Assembly: GCF_900198625.1 (NCBI RefSeq)
Contig: NZ_FZPK01000030.1
Location: 1 to 45,846 of the forward strand
DNA: 45,846 nucleotides
Source of the DNA: Helicobacter rappini
GTDB taxonomy: Bacteria; Campylobacterota; Campylobacteria; Campylobacterales; Helicobacteraceae
Reading direction: 5' to 3'
A program made the translations under genes and the position numbers. Positions 7,171-16,793 of this stretch are shown here, in pieces (within the stretch, counting starts at the first letter, position 1; every line of letters starts with the position of its first letter). The notes beneath the pieces were generated by a model. That model had not been told where the DNA came from. It was given only the letters and a program-made list of their open reading frames with translations, and made no database searches.

Positions 7171-7322
7171 AAATAAAAATTGATATATGTTAATAATCAT
7201 AAAATTATCTTTTAGAAGTCATAAAAATAAGCACAATATAGAATCTATATAAAGCCAATCTAGAGCAAAAGCCACAAGATTCTATATTATTTGAAAAAAA
7301 GGAGGGGGCAAGATAATGTCAA
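7171..7322. repeat. Long direct repeat, copy 1
   Basis: About 150 bases between the globin and the 637-aa gene resemble 9401-9528. The first 27 bases are identical, and the AATAAGCACAA, GAATCTA and TTTGAAAAAAAGG segments are shared; copy 2 lacks an internal ~25 bases. The two copies flank the glycosyltransferase-like gene in the same orientation. Confidence 0.75.
7180..7193 (-). promoter_or_regulatory. Candidate CRP/FNR-family (NssR-like) operator upstream of the globin
   Basis: TTAACATATATCAA on the minus strand has the layout TTAAC-N4-ATCAA. The Campylobacter nitrosative-stress regulator NssR uses TTAAC-N4-GTTAA, and FNR uses TTGAT-N4-ATCAA, so this is a hybrid half-match. It is fully conserved in both copies of the long repeat. 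No NssR gene is visible in the window. Confidence 0.35.
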
Positions 7323-7332
7323 AACTACACAA

Positions 7333-9246
7333 TTACAAATGTTTTCCATAAACTTTTTTGTATAAAAAGTTGAAAAAATCAGTGAAACGCCTAGCCTGTC
7401 GTCTCACTTTTGCATTTGGAAAATATTTTCCCATGAATTTTATAACCTTAAATAGAGGCTTTAAGTCTTGTGGGGGAATGTAGCGAGATTCTTCTTCGGA
7501 AACATACCAACTATACCCTGCCTTTTGTAACCCTATCTCTCGAATAGGGTCCATGTGATTTATTTTTTGAGTAATTAAATCTTTGTTTAAATGAGTATTT
7601 GGATATACCTTTTTTAGAATCTCAAATGCTTCTATAAAAGATTGTAATTTAATCGAATTGACGGCATATGTTTGCTGCAAAGTCTCTATATCTAGCAATA
7701 GTTCTTGCTGTATATCTGGGAACAACATTCCTTTTTGACTCTTATTGCCTAGCCCATACTGCTGGTCGATTAATGCAGTTTTGTTTTTAACCACACCACA
7801 CATAGTGAGATATAAAAAAGACATATTGTGATTATTGTATCGTATATCCTTATAAGTCTCAACTTGCAATGCTTTGATAAAATTATACAAAGATCCAAGA
7901 GCAAGCATTACATCTCTTGGTCCATATATCGTAATATTATTATTACCATCATCAGTTAAAGCATCAAATATTTCATTAAATTTGCATGTTTGAAGATCTT
8001 GTAAAATTTGTTCTCGATTGCCTTCTTTATATTGTATGTCACCATCACTTCGTAGTGTAAAAATAAAGTCATAGGTAATATTATGTGATATTTCATGTTG
8101 CCTCATAAGTTCGATTGCTCTATGTATGCCATAGTAAAGATGATAACCACCGCCTAATTCTTTACCTTCATATTGCGTTTGTTCTTGATTGATAATTTCA
8201 TAAGTTTTGAGGCAAGGATATTTGCTTTGCAAATCTTTTATATCATTTATATCCAATGCTACATTATATTCAGAATTAATCTTTTGAAATACATTTGGGA
8301 AAAGCTTGGGAAAATGCGAACGATATGAAACTTCAAATGGCACAACCTCATATAACGCAGGATCTAGCATACGCAATACCCAGTTTCCCCATCCACATAA
8401 CCCCGGCCAAACTTGATATGTATCCCAAGTAAATAAAAACACATCAGCATTTAAGGGTATAGCAAGGTTTGTAATAATATCTTCAAGCGTAGCCTTATAA
8501 TCACCCCTTAAGATTCCGTATAAACAAATTGCAAATCTTTTGTATTCTGTGTGCGACTTAGCAGTTATTTGTGGAATGAGATGTGATAGGTCTTTACATT
8601 GCTGAAGCAATATATTTCTGTAATGCTCTATACATTCTTTATAGCATTGTGCTGCACCATTACTTTTTTCCTCATTGATTAGCTTTAAAAATATTATAAA
8701 AGATGATGGAATTGCTGGGGTAAAAAAGTCTTGTTGTTTTGCTGTATCTGCTTCATAGAAGTATTGCAATGTATTTTTGAGAAAATAATTTTGTATTATT
8801 TTGTTGTCTATATCCTTCATATAATTTTGCATAATGTAAAATGCCACATCGGCGGTTAAAGCATCATCTGCAATAAACCTATTAAGTAAAAAATTAGGAT
8901 TTACCTTTTGTTTTAATTGAAAGTTTTCATATAGTGTTGCTGTGTCTGCTTCTATATGTGTTTGTGTTAGAGCAATACCCTCCACCCCACCCCAATTTAA
9001 TTTAGCGTTATCCCAAAATTGTGGACATTGCAATGCGTCGCTATTATTTTTAGAATCCGCTTTTATAAATTGCAATAGTTCATCGAGTTTCCCAATATCA
9101 TGTAGAAATACACAAAAATCCATCTTCAATTCACTAGAATCTTGCGTTATATTTTCTTTATATAAGCTATATGCCTTATCAAAATCCCATGATTCTAAAG
9201 CAGATTCTATATTCTTACTTCTTTCATCTATGCTTATATGCTGCAT
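7333..9246 (-). CDS. Putative glycosyltransferase-like protein (DUF7796-type core)
   Basis: A 637-aa soluble protein. Residues ~235-290 (FAICLYGILRG, then NADVFLFTWDT) and ~395-405 (DFIFTLRSDGDI, with an acidic D-x-D-like motif) match the pattern of a poorly characterised family of glycosyltransferase-like proteins found in surface polysaccharide and glycosylation loci. The ~230-residue N-terminal part is helical and unrecognised; the C-terminus is very basic (KVRRQARRF), which may favour membrane contact. The start follows AAAGGGGA. The gene stands alone between two copies of a long repeat, suggesting it was inserted or can be deleted. Acceptor and sugar are unknown. Confidence 0.45.
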   Translation of the reverse strand: MQHISIDERSKNIESALESWDFDKAYSLYKENITQDSSELKMDFCVFLHDIGKLDELLQFIKADSKNNSDALQCPQFWDNAKLNWGGVEGIALTQTHIEADTATLYENFQLKQKVNPNFLLNRFIADDALTADVAFYIMQNYMKDIDNKIIQNYFLKNTLQYFYEADTAKQQDFFTPAIPSSFIIFLKLINEEKSNGAAQCYKECIEHYRNILLQQCKDLSHLIPQITAKSHTEYKRFAICLYGILRGDYKATLEDIITNLAIPLNADVFLFTWDTYQVWPGLCGWGNWVLRMLDPALYEVVPFEVSYRSHFPKLFPNVFQKINSEYNVALDINDIKDLQSKYPCLKTYEIINQEQTQYEGKELGGGYHLYYGIHRAIELMRQHEISHNITYDFIFTLRSDGDIQYKEGNREQILQDLQTCKFNEIFDALTDDGNNNITIYGPRDVMLALGSLYNFIKALQVETYKDIRYNNHNMSFLYLTMCGVVKNKTALIDQQYGLGNKSQKGMLFPDIQQELLLDIETLQQTYAVNSIKLQSFIEAFEILKKVYPNTHLNKDLITQKINHMDPIREIGLQKAGYSWYVSEEESRYIPPQDLKPLFKVIKFMGKYFPNAKVRRQARRFTDFFNFLYKKVYGKHL

Positions 9247-9372
9247 ATATATTCCCCTTTTTCCATAGAATTATAACTAATTATTTCACATCTTGTTATT
9301 CTACCCAAAATAATACAAGATATATCTTAGATTAAGGTTGCAATGTTTTGCAGGGATATGTTATTTTGAGTT

Positions 9373-9396
9373 TCAACATGTTGATATGATGATCAA
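9373..9396. promoter_or_regulatory. Palindromic operator-like sequences upstream of the 637-aa gene
   Basis: A perfect 12-base palindrome TCAACATGTTGA (9373-9384) overlaps TTGAT-N6-ATCAA (9381-9396). They lie between the ansB 3' end and the glycosyltransferase-like gene, directly beside repeat copy 2. They may be regulator sites for that gene; the regulator is unknown. Confidence 0.3.
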
Positions 9397-9400
9397 TTCA

Positions 9401-9528
9401 AAATAAAAATTGATATATGTTAATAATTATAAATTTATCTTTTATAGAGTAGTAAAAACAAGCACAACACAGAATCTACATTGAAGATTCCATATTGTTT
9501 GAAAAAAGGGGAGTGATAATATCAAAAT
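9401..9528. repeat. Long direct repeat, copy 2
   Basis: Second copy of the repeat at 7171-7322, including the same TTGATATATGTTAA box (9410-9423) and the purine-rich TTTGAAAAAAGGGGAG segment. It lies just downstream of ansB. Divergence outside the first 27 bases shows that the duplication is not recent. Confidence 0.75.
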
Positions 9529-9582
9529 GATGACATTATTAAGGTTATATTGAGAGAACTATAAAAATTTTACAACACTATT

Positions 9583-10659
9583 TTAATAAGTTTCAAAAAT
9601 CTTTGCAATAGCATCTGTTTTATTTGTTTTTGTCAAAGCAAGCATGAGTAAAATTCGTGCTTTTTGTGGATTTAGATCATGTGCGCCGATAAATCCAAGT
9701 TTAGAATCATCACTATTTGCAAGCACAATGCCAGAGCCAACTCTTGAGCTTTGCACGACTACTAAGCCTTGCTGCATAAGACTTTTTAGCACTTCTTTTT
9801 GATATTTATGGATACTACCAGCACCACTTCCAGCTACAACTATGCCCTTTGTGCCAGCTTTAAATAAAGCCTTAGCAGCAACACCAGAGCCATCATTTGC
9901 ATAAGAATACAATATATCAACCTTTGGCAAAGATTCTATTCTATCTATATTAAAGATGCTTTTTCTTGTGTGTGGTTGCAATGGAGCATAGTTAAAAAAC
10001 ACATTTCCATCAAGGATATAGCCCATATCGCCACTATTTGGCGACTTGAAAGTTTCAACATTTAGGGCATGTGTTTTTGTAGCACCTCTTGCACTCTGAA
10101 TCCTATCATTCATAGCGATCATAACGCCTTTATTTCGTGCCTTTGGACTTGCAGCAAGGGCTACTGCATTATAGAGATTCTTAGGACCATCAGCACTCAT
10201 AGCTGTGCTTGGTCGCATAGCACCTACTAGCACGACAGGCTTATCACTCTTAATTATTAAATGCAAGAAAAACGCAGTTTCTTCCATTGTATCTGTGCCA
10301 TGTGTGATAACGATACCATCTACATCAGGGCTTGCTAAAAGGCTATTTACGCGTTTTCCAAGAGTGAGCCATATCTCATCAGTCATATCCGCACTATCGA
10401 TATTTGCGATTTGCTCTCCTTTAATGTTAGCAAGATTCTTAATCTCTGGCACAGCATTAATCAATACATCAACACCCACAACACCCGCAGTATAACCAGT
10501 CGTTTTGATATTAGAATCAATCGATCCCGCAATAGTCCCGCCAGTCGCTAGGATAACAACATTTGGCTTTTTTGAGACTTGTGCCGTCTCAATCGATAAT
10601 GCTTGTAACATCACTGCACTTCCTATCATCAGCAAAAAAGCATAGAAAAACTTCTTCAT
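9583..10659 (-). CDS. ansB: Periplasmic type II L-asparaginase
   Basis: Hydrolyses asparagine (and probably glutamine) to acid plus ammonia in the periplasm. Residues 1-~22 form a signal peptide (MKKFFYAFLLMIGSAVMLQA). The first catalytic threonine lies in ATGGTIAG (T42) and the second in HGTDTMEET (T122, D123), followed by MSADGPKNLYNAV and GATKTHALNVETFKS, the latter holding the catalytic lysine. Length 358 aa is typical. The start at 10659 follows AAAGG and gives a proper signal peptide; an ATG 12 codons upstream does not. In Helicobacter this enzyme supplies nitrogen and affects host cells. Confidence 0.92.
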   Translation of the reverse strand: MKKFFYAFLLMIGSAVMLQALSIETAQVSKKPNVVILATGGTIAGSIDSNIKTTGYTAGVVGVDVLINAVPEIKNLANIKGEQIANIDSADMTDEIWLTLGKRVNSLLASPDVDGIVITHGTDTMEETAFFLHLIIKSDKPVVLVGAMRPSTAMSADGPKNLYNAVALAASPKARNKGVMIAMNDRIQSARGATKTHALNVETFKSPNSGDMGYILDGNVFFNYAPLQPHTRKSIFNIDRIESLPKVDILYSYANDGSGVAAKALFKAGTKGIVVAGSGAGSIHKYQKEVLKSLMQQGLVVVQSSRVGSGIVLANSDDSKLGFIGAHDLNPQKARILLMLALTKTNKTDAIAKIFETY

Positions 10660-10737
10660 ACAACACCTTTTAAAGTAAATTTGGAGTAAATCCATGCAGA
10701 ATTATATCAAAATTTATAACTTTTAGCACGATAAAAT

Positions 10738-12038
10738 CTATTGCCTTTTTGCAAGTTTCTTCAATAACTCATGCGTATCAAGGACTATTGTAAGCATTTG
10801 TGTATTTGCGATCTTTGTGTCTGTAAAATGGAATATAAAGCTAAAACGAGTAGAACTATAAGCATTTTTATACTCCCAATACATCTCCATTCTATCATAG
10901 AATCTTGCTTGATAAAAGGGTAATCCCCAATATAAAGATTCCCCATACTCGCTAAAATACTTCATCTGCCCCTGCCCATAATACAGGCTATTCTCCACAC
11001 CAAAGCCCTTGTATTGTGCTTTTAGCATGAAGTCTAATCCAAGAGAGTTGGAAAAAGGATCAAGCCCACTAGAATGCCGCCTTTTACGCTCCACAGACCC
11101 AAGCACACCAAGACTAAGATAGATAGAATCCATATAGGGCATAAATCTCTTTTGTAAGTCAAAGCCAACAAAGGCATTATAATACAGCCTATCAAGAAGC
11201 CATATATCTTTTATCGTATTTAAAGGATTGAGTAACTCATCATTTTTTGTATGATAAAGCAGGAATGAAGCCCCAAGAAAGATATTATCATGCCACAAAT
11301 TCTGCTGCAAGAAGCCTTGTGCTAAAAACTCATCAATTCGTTTTTGCAGATTCCCACCATACCAGTCAAATATAAATTCTGCTTTTAAGCCCTTATTTTG
11401 ATATTGCAGACCAAAGCCATTTGTCATAGGATTTTGCAGTAAAAAGTCCTTACGATAGTAGAGATTAGGATATACGCCGATCCAATGCTTTCGCGGAAAG
11501 ATTCCAAAATAGCCGCTAAAATTTTTATAATGCGTATCATAATATAAACTCAAACCTACATTTTGTGGAAAATGCGGGATTTTCTCACCCATGTTCATAA
11601 TGTAGTATCCACCGACACGAAGATTCTGCCCATAAAAATGTAGTCCTATTTCAGGAAATATACTTGCTTGAAGCAGTGTGCGTGTATCCCAATATGGAAA
11701 GGAATCTTCTAAATTATCCGCAAAAAATGTAAAGTCAAAACCATATATGAAATGTAAGTCGCTAGGGAGATTATTAGAATCTTTTTGTTGTGTTGTGCTT
11801 TGCGTATGTGTGGTGTTAGATTCTTTAGTTTCTAATTGTTGATTTATAGAATCTTTTAGGAATGTTGGGGGGGGGGGGTTAAAGATTCTGCATTATTTGC
11901 AATTTTTGTATTGTTTAGAGTTATGTCATTGGAATCTGTATCGCTAGATTCTATAAAAACATACTTTTTTATCTGTTTTGCAGACACTAAGTTGATCGTA
12001 GTTAATACACATGAAAATATAAATAATAATTTATACAT
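10738..12038 (-). pseudogene. Phase-variable outer-membrane beta-barrel protein, out of frame at poly-C
   Basis: The gene begins at 12038 with a signal peptide (MYKLLFIFSCVLTTINLVSA) and runs for ~60 codons to a run of 12 C on the coding strand (11878-11867), after which it stops (PPPQHS). With 13 or 10 C, the frame would continue through LKDSINQQLETKES and PYWDTRTLLQASIFPEIGLH into a 286-codon open frame, giving about 433 aa. The long part has alternating aromatic and polar strands, such as GLSLYYDTHYKNFSGYFGIF and LYYNAFVGFDLQKRF, as expected for a barrel. A homopolymer at this position is a classical slipped-strand switch, so I call it OFF in this sequence, not dead. No specific function recognised. 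Confidence 0.72.
11867..11878 (-). repeat. Poly-C(12) contingency tract
   Basis: Twelve consecutive G on the plus strand, C on the coding strand, near the 5' end of the barrel-protein gene. It is by far the longest G/C run in the window and sits exactly where the two open frames meet. Confidence 0.85.
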
Positions 12039-12274
12039 TATGTTGTCCCATTTAAATATTAAAATCTTTTTATCTCTAAGCTTCAAAGATACTAAAAGCT
12101 TGAGATTATACCCTACTTTTTATGCTTTATTGCTATTAGATTAGAATCTAAATTTAGTCTTTATTGAAAGTAAATATCTAAAATTCTCAATAAAGCATTT
12201 ATAACAAGTTGCTCATAACACCTACACATTTTCATACAAACTAAATAAAGTTTATATACATAAACTCATATTGT

Positions 12275-12284
12275 ATGCTATAAT
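12275..12284 (+). promoter_or_regulatory. Extended -10 promoter of cbpA-hspR
   Basis: ATGCTATAAT, an extended -10, lies 27 bases before the cbpA ATG. The 12039-12274 segment upstream is AT-rich and shared with the divergent barrel-protein gene. I found no convincing HspR box. Confidence 0.55.
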
Positions 12285-12310
12285 AACACTAAAAGTTTTA
12301 CGAGGTATAT

Positions 12311-13180
12311 ATGGCAAAAAGTTTATATCAAACATTAAATATTAGTGAAAATGCAAGTGCTGATGAGATCAAAAAGGCATATAGAAAGCTTGCAAGACAA
12401 TATCACCCCGATGTGAATAAGTCCGCAGAAGCTGAAGAAAAGTTTAAAGAGATAAATGGTGCGTATGAGATTCTAAGCGATCCGCAAAAAAAGGCTGAAT
12501 ACGATCAATATGGCGACAGCATGTTTAATGGGCAAAATTTCAGTGATTTTAGCCGCTCTTATCAAAGTGCTGATTTAAATGATATTTTAAAGAATATTTT
12601 TGGTGCGCGTGGCAGGGGTTTTAATGGTAGTAATTCAGGGTTTAGCTCATTTAACTTTGGTTTTGATAATGGTATGGGTGAGGGCATTGACTTAGACATT
12701 GAAGCAAGGGCGAGTATATCGCTTAAAAGCGCGTTGTTGGGCGATACTTTACGCTTGCATTTAAATGGGTCTAGCTTTGAGTTAAAGATACCAGAGGGCA
12801 TTACAAATGGTTCAAAACTTCGTGCAAAAGGTAAAGGTAAAAAACTTGGCAATATGGTGGGTGATGCGATAATCACCATTGAGATAGCACCAGAAGAAGG
12901 GTATAGCATTGATGGTTATAACCTCACTCAAGTTGTAGAAGTGCCACTCAAAGCAATGCTTTTTGGAGATAAGGCAAGCATTAAAACAGCAAGGGAAGAA
13001 ATGATTATTAAGATTCCAGCAAATACGCAAAATGGTAAGAAAATGCGGATTAAAAACAAAGGTTTTAAAGATAGAAAGACGGGGCAATATGGGGATTTAA
13101 TCCTGCAAGTGTATGCAAAATTACCAGATTCTAATACGCTAAGCGATGAGTTAAAAGAGTTGTTGCAAAAAGAACTATAA
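12311..13180 (+). CDS. cbpA: DnaJ-family co-chaperone, CbpA type
   Basis: 289-aa Hsp40. The J domain occupies residues 1-70 with the HPD tripeptide at ~33-35 ([10 protein letters not shown]) that stimulates DnaK ATPase. A glycine/phenylalanine-rich linker follows ([20 protein letters not shown]), then two C-terminal substrate-binding domains. There is no cysteine-rich zinc domain, so it is the CbpA class, not DnaJ itself. It is followed 13 bases later by hspR, the pairing seen in Helicobacter pylori, where HspR represses this operon and other heat-shock genes. Confidence 0.9.
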   Translation: MAKSLYQTLNISENASADEIKKAYRKLARQYHPDVNKSAEAEEKFKEINGAYEILSDPQKKAEYDQYGDSMFNGQNFSDFSRSYQSADLNDILKNIFGARGRGFNGSNSGFSSFNFGFDNGMGEGIDLDIEARASISLKSALLGDTLRLHLNGSSFELKIPEGITNGSKLRAKGKGKKLGNMVGDAIITIEIAPEEGYSIDGYNLTQVVEVPLKAMLFGDKASIKTAREEMIIKIPANTQNGKKMRIKNKGFKDRKTGQYGDLILQVYAKLPDSNTLSDELKELLQKEL

Positions 13181-13193
13181 GGAAAGGAATAGC

Positions 13194-13568
13194 ATGGATG
13201 CAAGTTATGATGAACCGGTTTTTTTGATTAGCGTAGTAGCAAAGATACTTGATATTCACCCGCAGACTTTGCGGCAGTATGAGAAAGAGGGGCTTATTGA
13301 GCCTTCACGCACTGATGGGAAAATGCGACTTTATTCACAGCGAGATATGGATAAGATTAAGACGATTTTAAAGCTTACTAGAGATTTGGGTGTGAATCTT
13401 GCTGGTGTGGATATTATCCTGCGATTAAAAGAGAGAATGGATGAGCTTGATAGCTTAAATGATGATTTGCGGAATAATTTGCATAAACAGCAAAGCACAA
13501 AGAGTGTATCAGGCGATTTAACGATTATAAAAAGCTCTTATGAGCTTGTTTTGCATTCAAAAAAGTAA
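13194..13568 (+). CDS. hspR: HspR heat-shock repressor (MerR family)
   Basis: 124-aa MerR-type DNA-binding protein. The winged helix-turn-helix (ISVVAKILDIHPQTLRQYEKEGLIEPSRT) is at residues ~12-40, followed by RLYSQRDMDKI and a short coiled coil (ILRLKERMDELDSLNDDL). In Helicobacter it represses chaperone operons, including its own. A good GGAAAGGA site precedes the start. Directly downstream of cbpA, so very likely cotranscribed and autoregulated. Confidence 0.92.
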   Translation: MDASYDEPVFLISVVAKILDIHPQTLRQYEKEGLIEPSRTDGKMRLYSQRDMDKIKTILKLTRDLGVNLAGVDIILRLKERMDELDSLNDDLRNNLHKQQSTKSVSGDLTIIKSSYELVLHSKK

Positions 13569-13595
13569 TGAATAGATTCTAAAAAAAGGACATAT

Positions 13596-16214
13596 ATGAA
13601 AACTTTATTTGGGAAAATTTTTGGCACTCGTAATGATAAGATTCTAAAAGGCTACAAAAATCGTGTGCGTAAGATAAACGCATTAGAAGCAGAGTTAGAA
13701 TCCTTAAGCGATGAAGCTTTACAGCAGAGATTTCAAGCGATAAAAGATGAAGTTACACACAAGCTTGGTAGCTTAGATAGTAGTGATTTCTCCATTCAAG
13801 TAGTAAATTCGCTTTTAGATTCTAAACTTGAAGAAGTCTTTGCCATCACAAGAGAAGCAAGTAAGAGAATCCTTAATATGCGGCATTTTGATGTGCAGCT
13901 TATCGGCGGTATGGCTTTGCATGAGGGAAAGATTGCAGAGATGAAAACAGGGGAAGGGAAAACACTTGTAGCAACCCTGCCTGTTATCTTAAATGCCTTG
14001 TCTGGTAAAAGCGTGCATGTTGTAACCGTGAATGACTATCTAGCAAATAGAGATGCAGCGACTATGCAACCACTTTATAACTTTTTTGGCTTTAGTGTGG
14101 GCGTTATTACAAATGCGATACAAAGTGATGAAGAGCGTTTAAAAATCTATTCAAGCGATATAGTCTATGGCACAAATAATGAATATGGATTTGATTACTT
14201 GCGAGATAATATGAAGTATAATCTAGATCAAAAAGTGCAAAAACGCCACTTTTTTGCAATCGTTGATGAAGTAGATTCTATCCTTATTGATGAAGCTAGA
14301 ACGCCCCTTATAATCTCTGGTCCTATTAATCGTAAAATGGAGAATTATCAATTAGCAGATTCAGTTGCAAAGAAAATGCAGAAAGTTACTGACTTTAGCG
14401 TTGATGAAAAAAATCGCGTGATTCTAACCACAGAAGATGGAATCAAAAAAGCAGAATCTCTTTTTAATGTAGAAAATCTTTATGCGATTGAAAATGCCTC
14501 TTTATCACACCACCTAGACCAAGCCCTAAAAGCAAATTATCTATTTGTAAAAGATAAAGATTATGTAGTCCAAAATGGCGAAGTCGTCATTGTAGATGAA
14601 TTTACAGGTAGACTAAGTGAGGGCAGAAGATTTAGCGAAGGACTGCATCAAGCCCTAGAAGCAAAAGAGGGCGTAGCTATTAAGGAAGAAAGTCAAACAC
14701 TAGCAGATATTACATTCCAAAACTATTTTAGACTCTATGATAAATTAGGCGGTATGACAGGGACAGCCCAGACTGAAGCCACAGAGTTTTTAGAGATATA
14801 TAAACTTGAAGTTGTATCAATACCAACTAACTTACCGATACAGAGAAAAGATTTAAATGACTTAATCTATAAAAGTGAGCAAGAAAAATTCCAAGCAGTG
14901 CTAGATAAAATCACAGAACTATATAAAAAAGGGCAGCCAGTGCTTGTTGGCACAGCAAGTATTGAAAAAAGCGAAGTTTTGCATGAATGGCTAAAAAAGG
15001 CTAGAATCCCGCATAATGTATTAAACGCAAAACAACACGAAAAAGAAGCAGAAATCATTAAAAACGCAGGGCTAAAAGGTGCAGTAACCATTGCTACAAA
15101 CATGGCAGGTAGAGGCGTGGATATTAAAATCGATGATGAGATACGAGAGCTAGGCGGACTTTATATCATCGGCACAGAAAGGCATGAAAGCAGAAGAATT
15201 GATAATCAGCTAAGAGGTCGTGCAGGCAGACAGGGCGATCCGGGCGTTAGTCAATTTTATCTAAGCCTTGAAGATTCCCTGCTTAGAATCTTTGGAAGCG
15301 ATAAGTTGAAAGGCGTTATGGGTAAGCTTGGTATGAAAGATGGCGAAAGCATAGAATCAAGTATGATTACAAAATCTATTGAAAAAGCACAAAAAAAGGT
15401 AGAATCTCTTCATTTTGAATCAAGAAAGCACCTACTTGAATACGATGATGTGAGTAATGAACAGCGAAAAGTCATATATAGATTCAGAAATGAGCTATTA
15501 CAAAAAGATTTTAATATGGCAGAACGAATAAAAGAAAACCGCGAAACAAGCGTGCATAATCTTTTAGAGCGAAGTCAAATATTACCGCATGATGTGCCAG
15601 AAAACTATGATATTGCAGGACTTTTAGCCGTATTGAAAGAGGAATATTTGCTTGAATTAAGTGAATCTTTAGAAGCAAAAAGTTATCATGAAATACAAGA
15701 GATTCTCATATCCGCCTTGCAAAATGAATATGACAAAAAGTTTGCAAATACAACACCAGAAATGCGTAATGAGCTTGAAAGAATCATTTATTTGCAAGTG
15801 GTAGATAATGCGTGGCGAGAGCATTTATACTCAATAGATCATTTAAAAACAGGCATTAGCCTTCGTGGATATAATCAAAAAGACCCGCTTGTAGAGTATA
15901 AAAAAGAGAGTTATAATCTCTTTTTAGAGCTTGTAGAAAATATCAAAATTGAAGCCTATCGCACATTACAAATCATTCAATTTAACACGCAAGATGTGCA
16001 GCAAGAAGAAGAAAAGATTCTATCAAACCTAGAGCATGAAAATGAGAATCTTGTGCTAAATCATAGCGGATTAGAAGAAGAGATAAGGGATAAAAAACCA
16101 GCAAGAAATGAAATATGCCCTTGTGGTAGTGGTAAAAAATATAAACACTGCCATGGTAAAAGCGGACCAAAACGAGGCGCCCTTGCAAAGCAAAGAGAAG
16201 ACATCAATGCTTAG
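13596..16214 (+). CDS. secA: Protein translocase ATPase SecA
   Basis: Motor of the Sec export system, binding SecYEG at the inner membrane. The 872-aa protein has Walker A MKTGEGKT (116-123), Walker B/DEAD-type [17 protein letters not shown] (~225), the preprotein cross-linking domain, the second nucleotide-binding fold ([10 protein letters not shown]), and a C-terminal zinc finger [12 protein letters not shown] for SecB or lipid contact. AAGGA precedes the ATG. Intact and full length. It follows hspR by 27 bases, so heat-shock promoter read-through may add to its expression. Confidence 0.97.
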   Translation: MKTLFGKIFGTRNDKILKGYKNRVRKINALEAELESLSDEALQQRFQAIKDEVTHKLGSLDSSDFSIQVVNSLLDSKLEEVFAITREASKRILNMRHFDVQLIGGMALHEGKIAEMKTGEGKTLVATLPVILNALSGKSVHVVTVNDYLANRDAATMQPLYNFFGFSVGVITNAIQSDEERLKIYSSDIVYGTNNEYGFDYLRDNMKYNLDQKVQKRHFFAIVDEVDSILIDEARTPLIISGPINRKMENYQLADSVAKKMQKVTDFSVDEKNRVILTTEDGIKKAESLFNVENLYAIENASLSHHLDQALKANYLFVKDKDYVVQNGEVVIVDEFTGRLSEGRRFSEGLHQALEAKEGVAIKEESQTLADITFQNYFRLYDKLGGMTGTAQTEATEFLEIYKLEVVSIPTNLPIQRKDLNDLIYKSEQEKFQAVLDKITELYKKGQPVLVGTASIEKSEVLHEWLKKARIPHNVLNAKQHEKEAEIIKNAGLKGAVTIATNMAGRGVDIKIDDEIRELGGLYIIGTERHESRRIDNQLRGRAGRQGDPGVSQFYLSLEDSLLRIFGSDKLKGVMGKLGMKDGESIESSMITKSIEKAQKKVESLHFESRKHLLEYDDVSNEQRKVIYRFRNELLQKDFNMAERIKENRETSVHNLLERSQILPHDVPENYDIAGLLAVLKEEYLLELSESLEAKSYHEIQEILISALQNEYDKKFANTTPEMRNELERIIYLQVVDNAWREHLYSIDHLKTGISLRGYNQKDPLVEYKKESYNLFLELVENIKIEAYRTLQIIQFNTQDVQQEEEKILSNLEHENENLVLNHSGLEEEIRDKKPARNEICPCGSGKKYKHCHGKSGPKRGALAKQREDINA

Positions 16215-16317
16215 TTAAAGCTATTAACAAAAACACTAAGATTCTATAATATATAGGCTATTTACTTTTAGCTTATAAGTTAATAATTAGAATCTTATTT
16301 TTCGAATCTACAACAAA

Positions 16318-16395
16318 TTGTCATATTGAGCGTAGCAGAATATTTAACATAGAATTTAAAAAAGATGTTTCTTATTTACACTCTCAATATGACAA
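16318..16395. repeat. Intergenic palindromic element of the TTGTCATATTGAG family
   Basis: Perfect 13-base terminal inverted repeats, TTGTCATATTGAG at 16318-16330 and CTCAATATGACAA at 16383-16395, enclose 52 bases that include GCGTAGCAGAATAT. The left end matches the TTGTCATTTTGAGCG module found in frame in hsdS. It looks like a miniature mobile or palindromic repeat unit without coding capacity. Confidence 0.75.
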
Positions 16396-16552
16396 GATTA
16401 TAGAATTTATCTTATTTAGATGGGTGTAGGCTTGCAGGATGCAAAAATGTTAAGAATTTTTCACTTGCATCCGCTCATTAAGGTTAAAAATCGAGTCTTA
16501 TTTACTTATCCTTTGCAATGCCATTACGGTTGGCATATATCCTAACCCATTA

Positions 16553-16663
16553 TTACTCATCTATCTCTTTTTTAAAATCAAGAAGTTCTTTAAATAATCT
16601 ATCAACATTATTCTTACTTTCTTGTGAGAGTTTTTCTTGTAGATTTTCTGTGTTTTTAAATAT
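16553..16663 (-). pseudogene. Decayed duplicate of an OLD nuclease C-terminus
   Basis: Read on the minus strand, this gives IFKNTENLQEKLSQESKNN and ends at a stop after EIDE. The intact C-terminus at 17820-18641 reads VFKNTENLKEKLSQESKKN and ends after EADE. About 37 codons are recognisable and nothing more upstream. The remnant lies on the far side of the viperin gene, so either a second OLD gene once stood here or a duplication accompanied acquisition of the viperin gene. Confidence 0.75.
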
Positions 16664-16793
16664 GCTGAGATTAGAAATTTAGAATCTCATTTGATAATGC
16701 AAATAAAATAAGTGAGTAATTAGGTTTAATAAAACCAACCATTAGAATCTAAATAGATCTTATTGTGCTAGATTCTAATAATTTTATTACATA

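Larger units (their letters stand above)
16215..16793. other. Gene-free stretch between secA and the viperin gene
   Basis: This 579-base convergent gap holds an inverted-repeat element (16318-16395), a possible hairpin with arms GGATGCAA/TTGCATCC (16437-16444 with 16465-16472), and a decayed copy of an OLD nuclease C-terminus (16553-16663). No intact gene is visible. Confidence 0.6.
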
